64,000 bases of DNA, taken from assembly GCA_021199255.1 (NCBI GenBank), contig JAJQIK010000081.1:1-64000 (forward strand), written 5' to 3'. Made by a program: the position numbers and the translations under genes. The notes under the pieces were generated by a model, which was not told the DNA's origin, searched no databases, and worked only from the letters and a program-made list of their open reading frames with translations. Positions 1-7,880 of this stretch are shown one piece after another (within the stretch, counting starts at the first letter, position 1; each line of letters opens with the position of its first letter). The stretch is from Clostridiales bacterium. Its GTDB lineage: Bacteria; Bacillota; Clostridia; Lachnospirales; Lachnospiraceae.

Positions 1-82
1 CTGTGCAGAGAGGAGTTGTCTCATACCCGCTGCACAATTTAAATATAAAGTTTTCAGCGGTATCTGAGGAAAGAAACGGTTA

Positions 83-111
83 TTGAAAAAACATGGTTTC
101 TGGGGTATACT
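83..111 (+). promoter_or_regulatory. Sigma-A-type promoter upstream of pseF
   Basis: A TTGAAA -35 box (83-88), a 17-base spacer and a TATACT -10 box (106-111) match the housekeeping promoter consensus closely. It lies about 55 bases before the pseF start and would drive pseF-pseI even if upstream genes are also transcribed. Functional assignment is inference from the match. Confidence 0.6.
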
Positions 112-167
112 GTACGGATATGAAAGCCGACAGGAGAAAAGGCTTGGACAGATGGAGGATCAGCGGT

Positions 168-866
168 ATGGGTTCCATAGCGATTATCACGGCCAGAGGC
201 GGCAGCAAGAGAATACCCCGCAAGAATGTAAAGCTGTTTTGCGGGAAACCGATTATCACCTATTCTATTGAAGCGGCGCTCCGTTCAGAGTTATTTGAAG
301 AGGTCATGGTTTCCACGGAGGATGAGGAGATTGCGCGGATTGCCAGGGAGGCGGGCGCGCAGGTGCCCTTTATGCGCAGCAGCGAGAGCGCGGGCGATTA
401 CGCTTCTACAGATGATGTGCTGTTGGAGGTATTGGAGGCATATAAGGCGCGGGGCAGGGAATTTGAAGCCTTCTGCTGCCTTTATCCCACGGCGCCCTTT
501 ATAACGGCGGAGAAGCTGGCCAAAGCGATGGCGTTATTAGATCGGGCGGAATCAGTTATGCCGGTGGTGGCTTTTTCCTTTCCGCCCCAGCGTTGCATGA
601 TACTGAATGAGGAGGGGGAGCTTCATATGAAATGGCCGGAATATGCTAAGACCCGTTCTCAGGATCTGGAGCCTTATTACCATGACTGCGGGCAGTTTTA
701 TTGCTGTAGGACAGAGCCTTTTTTACAATATAAAACCACAGACCTGCCTCATATGGCGCCTATGCTGCTGAGCGAGCTGGAGGTGCAGGATATCGATAAT
801 CCCGACGACTGGGAGATTGCGGAGCTTAAATATCGGAAGATGATTGCGGCGGGACGCTTGGGATAA
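168..866 (+). CDS. pseF: Pseudaminic acid cytidylyltransferase
   Basis: Predicted cytosolic enzyme that activates pseudaminic acid with CTP to CMP-pseudaminate, the donor for Pse transfer to flagellin, capsule or other surface glycans. The N-terminus carries the CMP-sugar synthetase nucleotide loop (ITARGGSKRIPRKN, residues 5-18), and the 232-residue length is normal for the family. An open reading frame extends upstream to 93, but the ATG at 168 has GGAGG at 154-158 and starts the protein right at the conserved strand, so I chose it. pseI follows after 17 bases, supporting Pse rather than Neu5Ac or legionaminate. The earlier enzymes (PseB, PseC, PseH, PseG) are not in the window and presumably lie upstream. 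NeuA/LegF activity is the main alternative. Confidence 0.85.
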   Translation: MGSIAIITARGGSKRIPRKNVKLFCGKPIITYSIEAALRSELFEEVMVSTEDEEIARIAREAGAQVPFMRSSESAGDYASTDDVLLEVLEAYKARGREFEAFCCLYPTAPFITAEKLAKAMALLDRAESVMPVVAFSFPPQRCMILNEEGELHMKWPEYAKTRSQDLEPYYHDCGQFYCCRTEPFLQYKTTDLPHMAPMLLSELEVQDIDNPDDWEIAELKYRKMIAAGRLG

Positions 867-883
867 GGAGCAGGCCAATTATT

Positions 884-1933
884 ATGAAGAAAGAATTTAA
901 AATAGGCAAGAGAACGATCGGCTCAGATTCTCCCTGCTTCTGCGTGGCGGAAATGTCGGGAAATCATTTAAAGGATTATAACAGGGCGGTGGAGATTATT
1001 CACGCGGCGAAGGAGGCGGGCGCGGACGCCATTAAGCTGCAGACCTATACAGCGGACAGCTTATCCCTGGATTGCGATAACGAATATTTTCAGATTCACG
1101 GCGGCCTGTGGGACGGTATGACAGAGTATAAGCTATATCAGGAGGCCTGTACGCCATGGGACTGGCAGCCTAAGCTGCAGGAGACGGCAAGGGGGCTTGG
1201 ACTGGAATGTTTCTCCTCTCCCTTTGACTTTGCTTCCGTGGACTTTATGGCGCAGATGGATATGCCTGCCTATAAAATCGCTTCTTATGAGATCAATGAT
1301 ATTCCCCTGATCCGCAGGGCGGCCAGGCTGCATAAGCCTGTTATATTGGCGACAGGGGTGGCGCGGAGAGAGGATATTGAGAGGGCGCTGCAGGTATGTA
1401 AGGAAGAGGGCAATGAAGAAATCATGCTCCTGAAATGTGTGTCCGCTTATCCCACGCCTTATGAAGAAATCAATCTGAATATGATTCCCGGGCTGGCGGA
1501 TACCTATGACTGTCTGGTAGGGCTTTCCGATCATTCTATGGGCAGTGTGGTGCCGGTAGGGGCGATTCCGCTGGGAATCAAGATGGTGGAGAAGCATCTG
1601 ACGCTGCGCCGTGCGGACGGCGGCCCCGACGGAGCCTTTTCGATGGAGCCGGAGGAGTTTAAGGAGATGGTAGACCATATCCGTATTCTGGAGAAGGCTT
1701 TGGGAAAATCGGAGTATGGACTGACGGAAAAGCAGGAGAAGGAACGCAGCGGTTCCCGCTCTCTTTTCGTAGTCAAGGATATGAAAGCCGGGGAAATCGT
1801 TACGCCGGACAATGTGCGCTCTATTCGTCCGGGCGCGGGGCTTCACACCATGTATTATGAAGAAGTGATGGGAAAAAGAGCGGCGCGCGATATTGCCATG
1901 GGAACGCCGCTTGCATGGGAGCTGCTCCGCTGA
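884..1933 (+). CDS. pseI: Pseudaminic acid synthase (NeuB family)
   Basis: Predicted to condense phosphoenolpyruvate with the 6-deoxy-altrose-type diacetamido sugar to give pseudaminic acid in the cytosol, the step before PseF. The 349-residue protein shows a NeuB-type TIM barrel from about residue 15 to 275 (FCVAEMSGNH near the N-terminus, GLSDHSMG in the barrel) and a C-terminal SAF/antifreeze-like domain from about 285 to the end. The AEMSGNH signature is typical of PseI, whereas sialic acid synthases usually have a different residue pattern there. It is transcribed with pseF (17-base gap), and its stop is followed by a weak terminator shared with the convergent ATP-grasp gene. Confidence 0.87.
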   Translation: MKKEFKIGKRTIGSDSPCFCVAEMSGNHLKDYNRAVEIIHAAKEAGADAIKLQTYTADSLSLDCDNEYFQIHGGLWDGMTEYKLYQEACTPWDWQPKLQETARGLGLECFSSPFDFASVDFMAQMDMPAYKIASYEINDIPLIRRAARLHKPVILATGVARREDIERALQVCKEEGNEEIMLLKCVSAYPTPYEEINLNMIPGLADTYDCLVGLSDHSMGSVVPVGAIPLGIKMVEKHLTLRRADGGPDGAFSMEPEEFKEMVDHIRILEKALGKSEYGLTEKQEKERSGSRSLFVVKDMKAGEIVTPDNVRSIRPGAGLHTMYYEEVMGKRAARDIAMGTPLAWELLR

Positions 1934-1949
1934 CAAAAGCATATGTGAT

Positions 1950-2951
1950 TTACGACGGGATTGTTCTTGCTGAGACGATCCCGTTTTCTGTGCGCAGGGT
2001 CAGCAGATCCGTATACTTTAACATACAGACGCCCTCCTCATAAGCGCCGATGGCGTTCGGATTTTCCACGCCAGCGAGGTTGTTCGCGATCAGTCTGGGA
2101 AAATTCACGCCGCAGCTATAGGCGTGGGGATATCCGCCGCCGAAGCGGGGATTGATTTCAGAAATATAATATTCTCCGTCGATTAGAAAAAGATCCATAT
2201 CGACGGGTCCCCTTAAATCCAGGGTTGACAGGGTCTCCTCAATTAAGGCAAACAGCTTTTCGTCCTTGTAGGAAAGAGATTTCTCTGTTTCTCCCGCGCG
2301 CATGCGCAGCTTTTTTTTGACAAAGACTGTTACAGGCTTTCGGGATAATAAATCCACGTAAATATCAGCGCCCAATTCTTCGCCCTTTGCAAAGTTCTGA
2401 ATCAGATATTCCTCCTCCGCATACCGGCACAGCGTCTCTAACAGACCGGCGTGTTCCACCTTCTGAGCCCCGATACTGCCGCAGCCCCGGACGGGCTTGA
2501 GAAAAACGGGCAGCGACATGTTGCCGGCTTCCTGCTCCTTCTTAAACGCCTCGAAGCTGTTTACGCTTGCTATGGTGGGTAGATGATGTTGCTTAAGATG
2601 TTGATAAAACCTATATTTATCACGGCATAAATCTACGGCCTGCGCATCGGAAACGATGGGAGTCACACCGATATCCGTAAACAAATCCCGGTGAGAGGCG
2701 ATCAGATATAGTTCGTCCTCCTGCAAAGGAAGCAGAGCGTTAATGTTTTCTTTTTTGCAGATGTCAATAATGATATCAAGGTAGTCCGGCTGTGTCATGG
2801 GAGGTACGATATAGTGGACGTCCGTCTCATAGAGGGCGGGCGCGTAGGCGCTGCAGTCTGTGCCTGCCACCTTATCCATGCCGTTTTCCTTTTCCTTAAA
2901 ATAGCGTACAAGCAGATTCCTTGTGCCGCAGCTTAACATTAAAATATTCAT
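1950..2951 (-). CDS. ATP-grasp ligase, CPSase-like (paralogue 1)
   Basis: Predicted ATP-dependent carboxylate-amine (or carboxylate-thiol) ligase of 333 residues. It has an N-terminal pre-ATP-grasp Rossmann half (MNILMLSCGTRN, about 1-110) and an ATP-grasp half with a lysine-containing strand (FLKPVRGCGS), an acidic metal-binding segment (DMDLFLIDG) and an EINPRFGGG motif. The start is the ATG at 2951, preceded by a GGAG ribosome site; the upstream in-frame extension is repeat sequence and is not believed. The gene follows a PLP decarboxylase-like gene by 52 bases that hold the tail of the hairpin repeat. A close relative lies at 23677-24660. The substrate is unknown; acylation of an amino sugar or attachment of an amino acid to a glycan are reasonable guesses. 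Confidence 0.7.
   Translation of the reverse strand: MNILMLSCGTRNLLVRYFKEKENGMDKVAGTDCSAYAPALYETDVHYIVPPMTQPDYLDIIIDICKKENINALLPLQEDELYLIASHRDLFTDIGVTPIVSDAQAVDLCRDKYRFYQHLKQHHLPTIASVNSFEAFKKEQEAGNMSLPVFLKPVRGCGSIGAQKVEHAGLLETLCRYAEEEYLIQNFAKGEELGADIYVDLLSRKPVTVFVKKKLRMRAGETEKSLSYKDEKLFALIEETLSTLDLRGPVDMDLFLIDGEYYISEINPRFGGGYPHAYSCGVNFPRLIANNLAGVENPNAIGAYEEGVCMLKYTDLLTLRTENGIVSARTIPS
1955..1987 (+). terminator. Weak rho-independent terminator after pseI
   Basis: ACGGGAT (1955-1961) pairs with ATCCCGT (1978-1984) and the stem can extend through two G-U pairs. Four T residues follow (1984-1987). It lies inside the last codons of the convergent ATP-grasp gene. The T tract is short, so efficiency is uncertain. 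Confidence 0.4.
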
Positions 2952-2954
2952 GAT

Positions 2955-2990
2955 ATTCTCCATTTCTGAGCAACTTGTTGCGAAGCGGGG
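2955..2990 (-). repeat. Hairpin-module repeat, tail only (copy A)
   Basis: Read on the minus strand, this is the end of the hairpin module found complete at 7904-8013 and 56100-56206: a CGCTTCGCAACAAGTTGC hairpin (stem at 2970-2981) followed by TCAGAAATGGAGA, which is the ribosome site of the ATP-grasp gene starting at 2951. The upstream hairpins of the module are missing here. Confidence 0.7.
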
Positions 2991-3003
2991 GACTGGCGAA
3001 AGC

Positions 3004-4206
3004 TCAAAGCTCGATCTGCCCCTGGACATACTCCCTGGGCGTCCACTTTTTCCTGACCATTTGCAGCTTCTCTTTGCTGCGCACGTATACGGTGGGGAAG
3101 TATTGGATAAAAAGGGGATTCAGGCTCATGGTGTAGCCGCCCACATTTTCATAGATAATACGGTCGCCGGGTATCAGCTCCGGTTGATTTTCATAAGTAA
3201 AAAGACGATCTACCTCCATACAGGTAAAGCCGCTGATCACCTGCCGGTCTTTCACAGGGCGTTCCCCGGTAAAAGTCTCGTTATACTCTAAATGAAACAG
3301 ATGGGAGGTTTTGATCATGGTAGGATCAATATTAAAACGGCTGCCGTCGGTCATGACATAGCGAGTGCCCTTGATATCTCTGGTGTCGAAAACGCTGGTT
3401 ACAAAGGTGGTGCATTTGGAAATCAGGGAAATGCCCGGTTCCACAATCAGTTTGGTGGTCTTGGGGGAAAAGCGCCGGGACAGCTCCCTGGCCACCACGG
3501 GAAAATAGTCGGGATATTCCGGCCTGCCCTCCATGCCGCCGCAGTAGCCGCCGCCTAAATCCACATATTCCAGATTTAAGTCAAATTCCTGCTGCAGCCT
3601 GCACGCCATTTGGGCGATGGAACGGAAAATGTTCACGCTGCGGGATTTGCTGCTGGAATGCAGATGAAGTCCTGTGATTTGCACGCCGGGGAGCTTTCGC
3701 AGAAATGCAACGGCTTCGGCAAATTTACCGGTTTCGTAGCAAAAACCAAAGCGGCCGCTGATCTCGCCCATGGTAGTTTCGCCGGGGCACATCTGTTCCA
3801 GATTAAAATTGGCGCGGATACCGACCTTCCAAGTCCTGCCGGGGCACTCGTCGACTAAAGTGGTCAACCAATTCAGCTCCCGGCGGGAATCTAAATTGAC
3901 ATAGCCTCCCGCAAGCAAGACGCTGCGGAAGGACTGTTCGCTCTTATAAGGTCCATTGTAGACAATTTCGCTATCTGTAAACCCCAGATATTTGGCGAGA
4001 CTGTACTCGTCTTCGGAAACCACCTCCGCGAAGGCTCCGTTTCGCTTGACAAAGCGTACGAGCCAGGGCAGGGAATTGGTCTTGAAGGAATAGCCGATGA
4101 GATAATTGCCCCAGTTCTCCTTTAGGGAATCGGTAAGCATATCATAATAACGCTGTAAAATCGGCTCGTCTATTACAAAATAAGGCGTTGGTAATTGTGC
4201 GTTCAT
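3004..4206 (-). CDS. Fold-type III PLP decarboxylase-like enzyme
   Basis: Resembles diaminopimelate/ornithine/carboxynorspermidine decarboxylases (alanine racemase-like TIM barrel plus beta domain). Visible motifs are the PLP-lysine segment GYSFKTN (Lys42), GLHLHSSS in the barrel, a glycine-rich phosphate-binding GGGY segment, and VEPGISL. Length 400 residues is typical. RBS AAAGGA sits ahead of the ATG at 4206. It heads a two-gene minus-strand operon with the ATP-grasp gene at 1950-2951, which suggests the pair makes and then ligates an amine or amino acid onto a sugar or other acceptor. lysA itself would not normally sit in a glycan locus, so a dedicated paralogue is more likely. The substrate cannot be read from sequence. 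Confidence 0.75.
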   Translation of the reverse strand: MNAQLPTPYFVIDEPILQRYYDMLTDSLKENWGNYLIGYSFKTNSLPWLVRFVKRNGAFAEVVSEDEYSLAKYLGFTDSEIVYNGPYKSEQSFRSVLLAGGYVNLDSRRELNWLTTLVDECPGRTWKVGIRANFNLEQMCPGETTMGEISGRFGFCYETGKFAEAVAFLRKLPGVQITGLHLHSSSKSRSVNIFRSIAQMACRLQQEFDLNLEYVDLGGGYCGGMEGRPEYPDYFPVVARELSRRFSPKTTKLIVEPGISLISKCTTFVTSVFDTRDIKGTRYVMTDGSRFNIDPTMIKTSHLFHLEYNETFTGERPVKDRQVISGFTCMEVDRLFTYENQPELIPGDRIIYENVGGYTMSLNPLFIQYFPTVYVRSKEKLQMVRKKWTPREYVQGQIEL

Positions 4207-4264
4207 ATACAGTCCTTTTCTGTTTGAGATAAAACATACATGATGCGGCGGTCTGCCTTTCTTT

Positions 4265-4293
4265 ATCTTATCCTATTTCCGGCATTTTGGAAA
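4265..4293 (-). promoter_or_regulatory. Candidate promoter for the PLP/ATP-grasp pair
   Basis: On the minus strand, TTTCCA (4293-4288) and TAAGAT (4270-4265) are separated by 17 bases and lie about 59 bases before the ATG at 4206. The match to consensus is moderate. It lies back to back with the + strand promoter candidate at 4302-4329. Confidence 0.4.
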
Positions 4294-4301
4294 GTGATTC
4301 T

Positions 4302-4329
4302 TCCACAACCAAAGAAATTAGGCTATAAT
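4302..4329 (+). promoter_or_regulatory. Candidate promoter for the GT52-like gene
   Basis: TCCACA (4302-4307), a 16-base spacer and a perfect TATAAT (4324-4329). It would give a leader of roughly 90 bases before the ATG at 4429. The -10 box is strong and the -35 is weak. Confidence 0.45.
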
Positions 4330-4428
4330 GGACGGGTAGGCGATAAGCCGCCCGGAATCCTTCGCATGGCGCGGCAGAGTAAGGGAGCAGAGAGCGGGAA
4401 GCAGAATAAAAAACGCTATGGAGAAGCT

Positions 4429-5502
4429 ATGAAAGAACGTATTTATGTATGTCACACCTTTTATCATGTGTATGTAAGCTGCCTGAAGGAGTTGGCGCTT
4501 CCGCCCTCCGCCCAGGGCAAGGCTACGCTGGTGTTAAGCACGATGTCCAATCATTTCGGTGATCTGAAAGAACGCGCCGGGCGGTGCCCGCTTTTTGAGG
4601 AAGTGATTCTGTTTGATGAGAAAGAGGACGTGTTTTTCCCGGAGCTTCAGAAGTATCACACGGACAGGGGCAATCTGGCGCTTAATATGCTTTCCCGCAT
4701 GAAATATACGAAGCTGCTGGGCAGGCTGGAAGAACAGTATGTGCCGGTGGATTTTAAGCAGTACCGGGATATTTATGTGTTTTGCGACTCCGACCCCATC
4801 GGCTATTACTTAAATTATAAAAAAATATATTATCACGCGGTGGAAGATGGCCTGAACTGCATACAGTATTATGATACGGCGCGTTACGATAACAGAGGGC
4901 ATTTCGGATTCAAGGCGTGGATGTCGGCGCGGAATCTGATTTTTATCCAGAACGGTTACGGGAAATATTGTCTGGACATGGAAATTAACGATTTGAGCGT
5001 GGTGCCCTATCCCTGTAAAAAGTATATTGAAAAGCCCCGCGCAGCGTTGGTTGAGCGGCTGACCGAGGAGGATAAGGATATTCTGCTCAGGCTGTTTCTT
5101 CCCGATCCGGACGGATTACGGGAGCGGTTAAAAAGCGGCGCGGAACAGAAAGTACTGGTGTTGTCCGAGCCTCTGTGCAGCCTGGAGGTACGCAGGCAGA
5201 TTTTTGCAGATATTATTGCACAGTACAGTGTCATCGACGGCAGGCAGGCACAGGTTATCATTAAGCCCCATCCCAGAGATGCGCTGGATTATTCGAAGGA
5301 ATTTCCGGAGCATATTGTGTTAAGCGGCGGATTCCCCATGGAAATACTCAATTTTATTCCTGATTTATCGTTCCGCAGAGTGATTTCCGTGCTGACCGTT
5401 CCCAATGGGATTCAGTTTGCGGAGGAAATCCTTTTTCTGGGAGAGGACTTCCTGGATCGCTATGAAGCGCCGGAGCTTCATCGGCAGAATGAGCAGATAT
5501 AG
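4429..5502 (+). CDS. GT52/polysialyltransferase-like glycosyltransferase, candidate Pse transferase
   Basis: A 357-residue cytosolic GT-B-like protein. It carries the two signatures shared by bacterial sialyltransferase families (GT38/52/80/97/100): an acidic-acidic-Gly motif (VEDGLN, residues 138-143, expected catalytic base) and a KPHP motif (His281-Pro282, CMP binding). The N-terminal strand IYVCHTFYHVYVS fits the GT52 start. Start at 4429 is chosen because GGAGAA sits just upstream; the open frame reaches back to 4240 but that part is compositionally unlike protein. Closeness to pseF and pseI makes CMP-pseudaminate the most likely donor. The alternative is a CMP-sugar transferase using Neu5Ac or legionaminate. 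The acceptor is unknown. Confidence 0.65.
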   Translation: MKERIYVCHTFYHVYVSCLKELALPPSAQGKATLVLSTMSNHFGDLKERAGRCPLFEEVILFDEKEDVFFPELQKYHTDRGNLALNMLSRMKYTKLLGRLEEQYVPVDFKQYRDIYVFCDSDPIGYYLNYKKIYYHAVEDGLNCIQYYDTARYDNRGHFGFKAWMSARNLIFIQNGYGKYCLDMEINDLSVVPYPCKKYIEKPRAALVERLTEEDKDILLRLFLPDPDGLRERLKSGAEQKVLVLSEPLCSLEVRRQIFADIIAQYSVIDGRQAQVIIKPHPRDALDYSKEFPEHIVLSGGFPMEILNFIPDLSFRRVISVLTVPNGIQFAEEILFLGEDFLDRYEAPELHRQNEQI

Positions 5503-5509
5503 GGGCAAT

Positions 5510-5534
5510 GCCGGGAAAGCCCCGGCTGCTTTTC
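5510..5534 (+). terminator. Rho-independent terminator after the GT52-like gene
   Basis: GCCGGG (5510-5515) pairs with CCCGGC (5521-5526) around a short loop, followed by TGCTTTTC. It is GC-rich with a short T run and lies directly downstream of the stop at 5502, just before the next promoter. Confidence 0.5.
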
Positions 5535-5539
5535 AAAGT

Positions 5540-5568
5540 TTGCAGGAAGAAAAGTTCTATAGTATAAT
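5540..5568 (+). promoter_or_regulatory. Sigma-A-type promoter for the ABC flippase gene
   Basis: TTGCAG (5540-5545), a 17-base spacer and TATAAT (5563-5568), immediately after the terminator at 5510-5534 and 62 bases before the ATG at 5631. Confidence 0.6.
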
Positions 5569-5630
5569 GTCCGCGTGGGCAATGAGCCGTGCGAGGGCGG
5601 CGAGAGAAATGATGACAAAGGAATGAAACA

Positions 5631-7382
5631 ATGCTTAAGATTATAAAAAAGATGAATCTCCTGCTGGACAGGAAGCAGAAGCGATCTATGCTTCGGATTA
5701 TTTTGATGATGCTGGTGGGCGGCGTGCTGGAAAGTCTGGGAGTAACCATGCTGGTGCCGATCATTACAATTGTCCTCGACCCGGTGGAGGTGGAGAGCAA
5801 TCGATATCTGTCCTTTTTTTACCATGGGCTTGGCATGGAAAGTACGACCCAGTTCGCGGTAGCGATGCTGTTGGCGTTTGTGGGTCTTATTGTGTTCAAA
5901 AATATTTATCTGTTCTGGCAGCAGAAGGTACAGCTTAAGTTTGTCTATACAAATCAGTTTGCCACCTCCAGACGTATGATGATTAATTTCATGCAGCGCC
6001 CGTATGAGTATTACCTGAATGCGGATACGTCGGTGATTCAGAGAAATATTACCTCAGATGTCAATAATATGTACGGGCTGATTTTAAGCTGCCTGCAGCT
6101 ATGCAGCGAGTGTATTGTGTTTGTCTGTCTGGTGGCTGTCCTATTAGCCATTGACGCCATGATGATTATCATTGTGGCGGCATTGATGATTGTCCTTTTA
6201 TTTGTGATCAAAAAGGTGCTGAAACCTATTATGGTAAAGGCGGGGCAGGACAATCAGGATTATTACAGCGGGTTATATAAGTGGATTGAGCAGTCCGTTA
6301 TGGGAATCAAGGAGATTAAAATCGCCAATAAAGAGAATTATTTTATTAATGAATATGCTAAATGTGGGGCGGGGTATGTGAATTCCGTGCAGAAATACAA
6401 TATTTTTAACGCAACCCCAAGGCTTCTGATCGAGACCGTCTGCATCGGGGGCATGGTCGGATATTTTGTTATCATTATATTGCGGGGCGCTGAGGTGACG
6501 GATCTCCTGCCACAGCTATCGGCGCTGGCAATGGCTGCCATGCGGCTTTTGCCGAGTGTAAACCGCATCAATAATTATCAGACTTCCATTTCTTATTTTG
6601 AACCCTTTTTTATGGACGTCAGCGACCATTTGCAGGAGGAGATTCATGATGAGCGGATCAGCTACGACGCGGAGAAATATTTGCAGAAGAAGCAAGTGGA
6701 CAAGCTGCAGATCCAAAAGGAAATTTGTCTGAAGGATATCACCTACCGATATCCCAATAGCGACGTCCTGATTTTCAACCATGCGGATATGGTGATTCCC
6801 ATCGGCAGTTCAGTGGGGATCGTGGGAACCTCCGGCGCGGGGAAGACTACGATCGTGGATATTCTTCTGGGATTGCTGGAAATTGAGAGCGGCCATATCC
6901 TGGCGGACGGTGTGGAGGTTAGAGATCATTATGAGTCATGGCTTAAGAATATTGGATATATCCCGCAGACAATTTTTATGATAGACGCCTCTATCCGTAA
7001 GAATGTGGCGTTCGGTTATCCGGAGGAAGAGATTGACGACGATAAGGTCTGGCGTGCGTTGAAGGAAGCGCAGTTGGATGAGTTTGTAAGGGGCTTGCCG
7101 GAGGGGCTTGATACCAGTATTGGAGAGCGGGGTATCCGAATATCCGGCGGGCAGAGACAGCGAATCGGCATTGCCAGGGCGCTGTTTGAAGACCCGGAGG
7201 TATTGGTGCTGGACGAGGCAACCTCCGCGTTGGATAATGAGACGGAAGAGGCTATTATGGAATCGATTAACAGGCTTCATGGCAGGAAAACGTTGATTAT
7301 CATTGCGCATAGGCTGCAGACCATAGAAAAATGCGATATGGTATATCGGGTGGAACACGGAACTGTAACAAGAGAGCGGTAA
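5631..7382 (+). CDS. PglK/MsbA-type ABC exporter (lipid-linked glycan flippase)
   Basis: Full-size half-transporter of 583 residues with about six membrane helices in the first 320 residues and a C-terminal ATPase. Visible ATPase motifs are Walker A GTSGAGKTT (about 399-407), signature ISGGQRQ (about 504) and Walker B VLVLDEATSALD (about 523), then a late histidine in the IIAHR switch. The N-terminal helix LLDRKQKR is typical of PglK-like flippases that move undecaprenyl-diphosphate glycans outward. RBS AAGGA precedes the ATG. The paralogue at 58272-60053 has the same organisation, so the locus probably has two flippases for two glycans. Lipid or drug export is possible but less likely here. 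Confidence 0.8.
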   Translation: MLKIIKKMNLLLDRKQKRSMLRIILMMLVGGVLESLGVTMLVPIITIVLDPVEVESNRYLSFFYHGLGMESTTQFAVAMLLAFVGLIVFKNIYLFWQQKVQLKFVYTNQFATSRRMMINFMQRPYEYYLNADTSVIQRNITSDVNNMYGLILSCLQLCSECIVFVCLVAVLLAIDAMMIIIVAALMIVLLFVIKKVLKPIMVKAGQDNQDYYSGLYKWIEQSVMGIKEIKIANKENYFINEYAKCGAGYVNSVQKYNIFNATPRLLIETVCIGGMVGYFVIIILRGAEVTDLLPQLSALAMAAMRLLPSVNRINNYQTSISYFEPFFMDVSDHLQEEIHDERISYDAEKYLQKKQVDKLQIQKEICLKDITYRYPNSDVLIFNHADMVIPIGSSVGIVGTSGAGKTTIVDILLGLLEIESGHILADGVEVRDHYESWLKNIGYIPQTIFMIDASIRKNVAFGYPEEEIDDDKVWRALKEAQLDEFVRGLPEGLDTSIGERGIRISGGQRQRIGIARALFEDPEVLVLDEATSALDNETEEAIMESINRLHGRKTLIIIAHRLQTIEKCDMVYRVEHGTVTRER

Positions 7383-7429
7383 GGAATTGCGGCGCCCGGG
7401 GACGGGAGATGGAAAGGCAGGATTAATTT

Positions 7430-7861
7430 ATGATTAAGAGGATATGGGACTGGGGCTGGGATCTCTATAGAAAGCATAAAGAAGGCTTTAATTATCTGAT
7501 TTTCGGATTTCTTGCTTTTGTACTGAATTATGTGTTGTATTGGGTTTTTGAGTCGCTGCTGCATATTCATTATATGGCGGCTACGGTCTTATCATGGGTG
7601 TTGACGACGGCATTTGCTTACTGGACGAACCGCACCTTTGTGTTTCAGAGCCGGAATAAGGATTTCCGGATGATTTGGAAGGAATTAGTGTCCTTTTTTA
7701 GCGCCAGAGTGGCGACAGAGGTTTTGGAACTGGCGTTGATGTATCTGATGGTGGACTGTCTCCATGGGAATGAATATGTGGCAAAGCTGATAGGGCAGAC
7801 GCTGGTGATTCTTGCGAATTATGTTCTGAGCAAGCTGTGGATTTTTAAAGAAAAGAAGTAG
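7430..7861 (+). CDS. GtrA family membrane protein
   Basis: Small 143-residue protein with four predicted membrane helices (about 22-42, 48-66, 86-108 and 117-135) and the family-typical FGFLAFVLNYVLYW start and ending LSKLWIFKEKK. GtrA proteins are proposed to flip polyprenyl-phosphate-linked monosaccharides, in partnership with a GtrB/ArnC-type transferase such as the one at 14512-15459. Here it sits between the ABC flippase and an acyltransferase, with the hairpin repeat directly after its stop. The pairing with the 14512 gene is inference. Confidence 0.8.
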   Translation: MIKRIWDWGWDLYRKHKEGFNYLIFGFLAFVLNYVLYWVFESLLHIHYMAATVLSWVLTTAFAYWTNRTFVFQSRNKDFRMIWKELVSFFSARVATEVLELALMYLMVDCLHGNEYVAKLIGQTLVILANYVLSKLWIFKEKK

Positions 7862-7880
7862 GCTTTTGGTGGGATCATCT

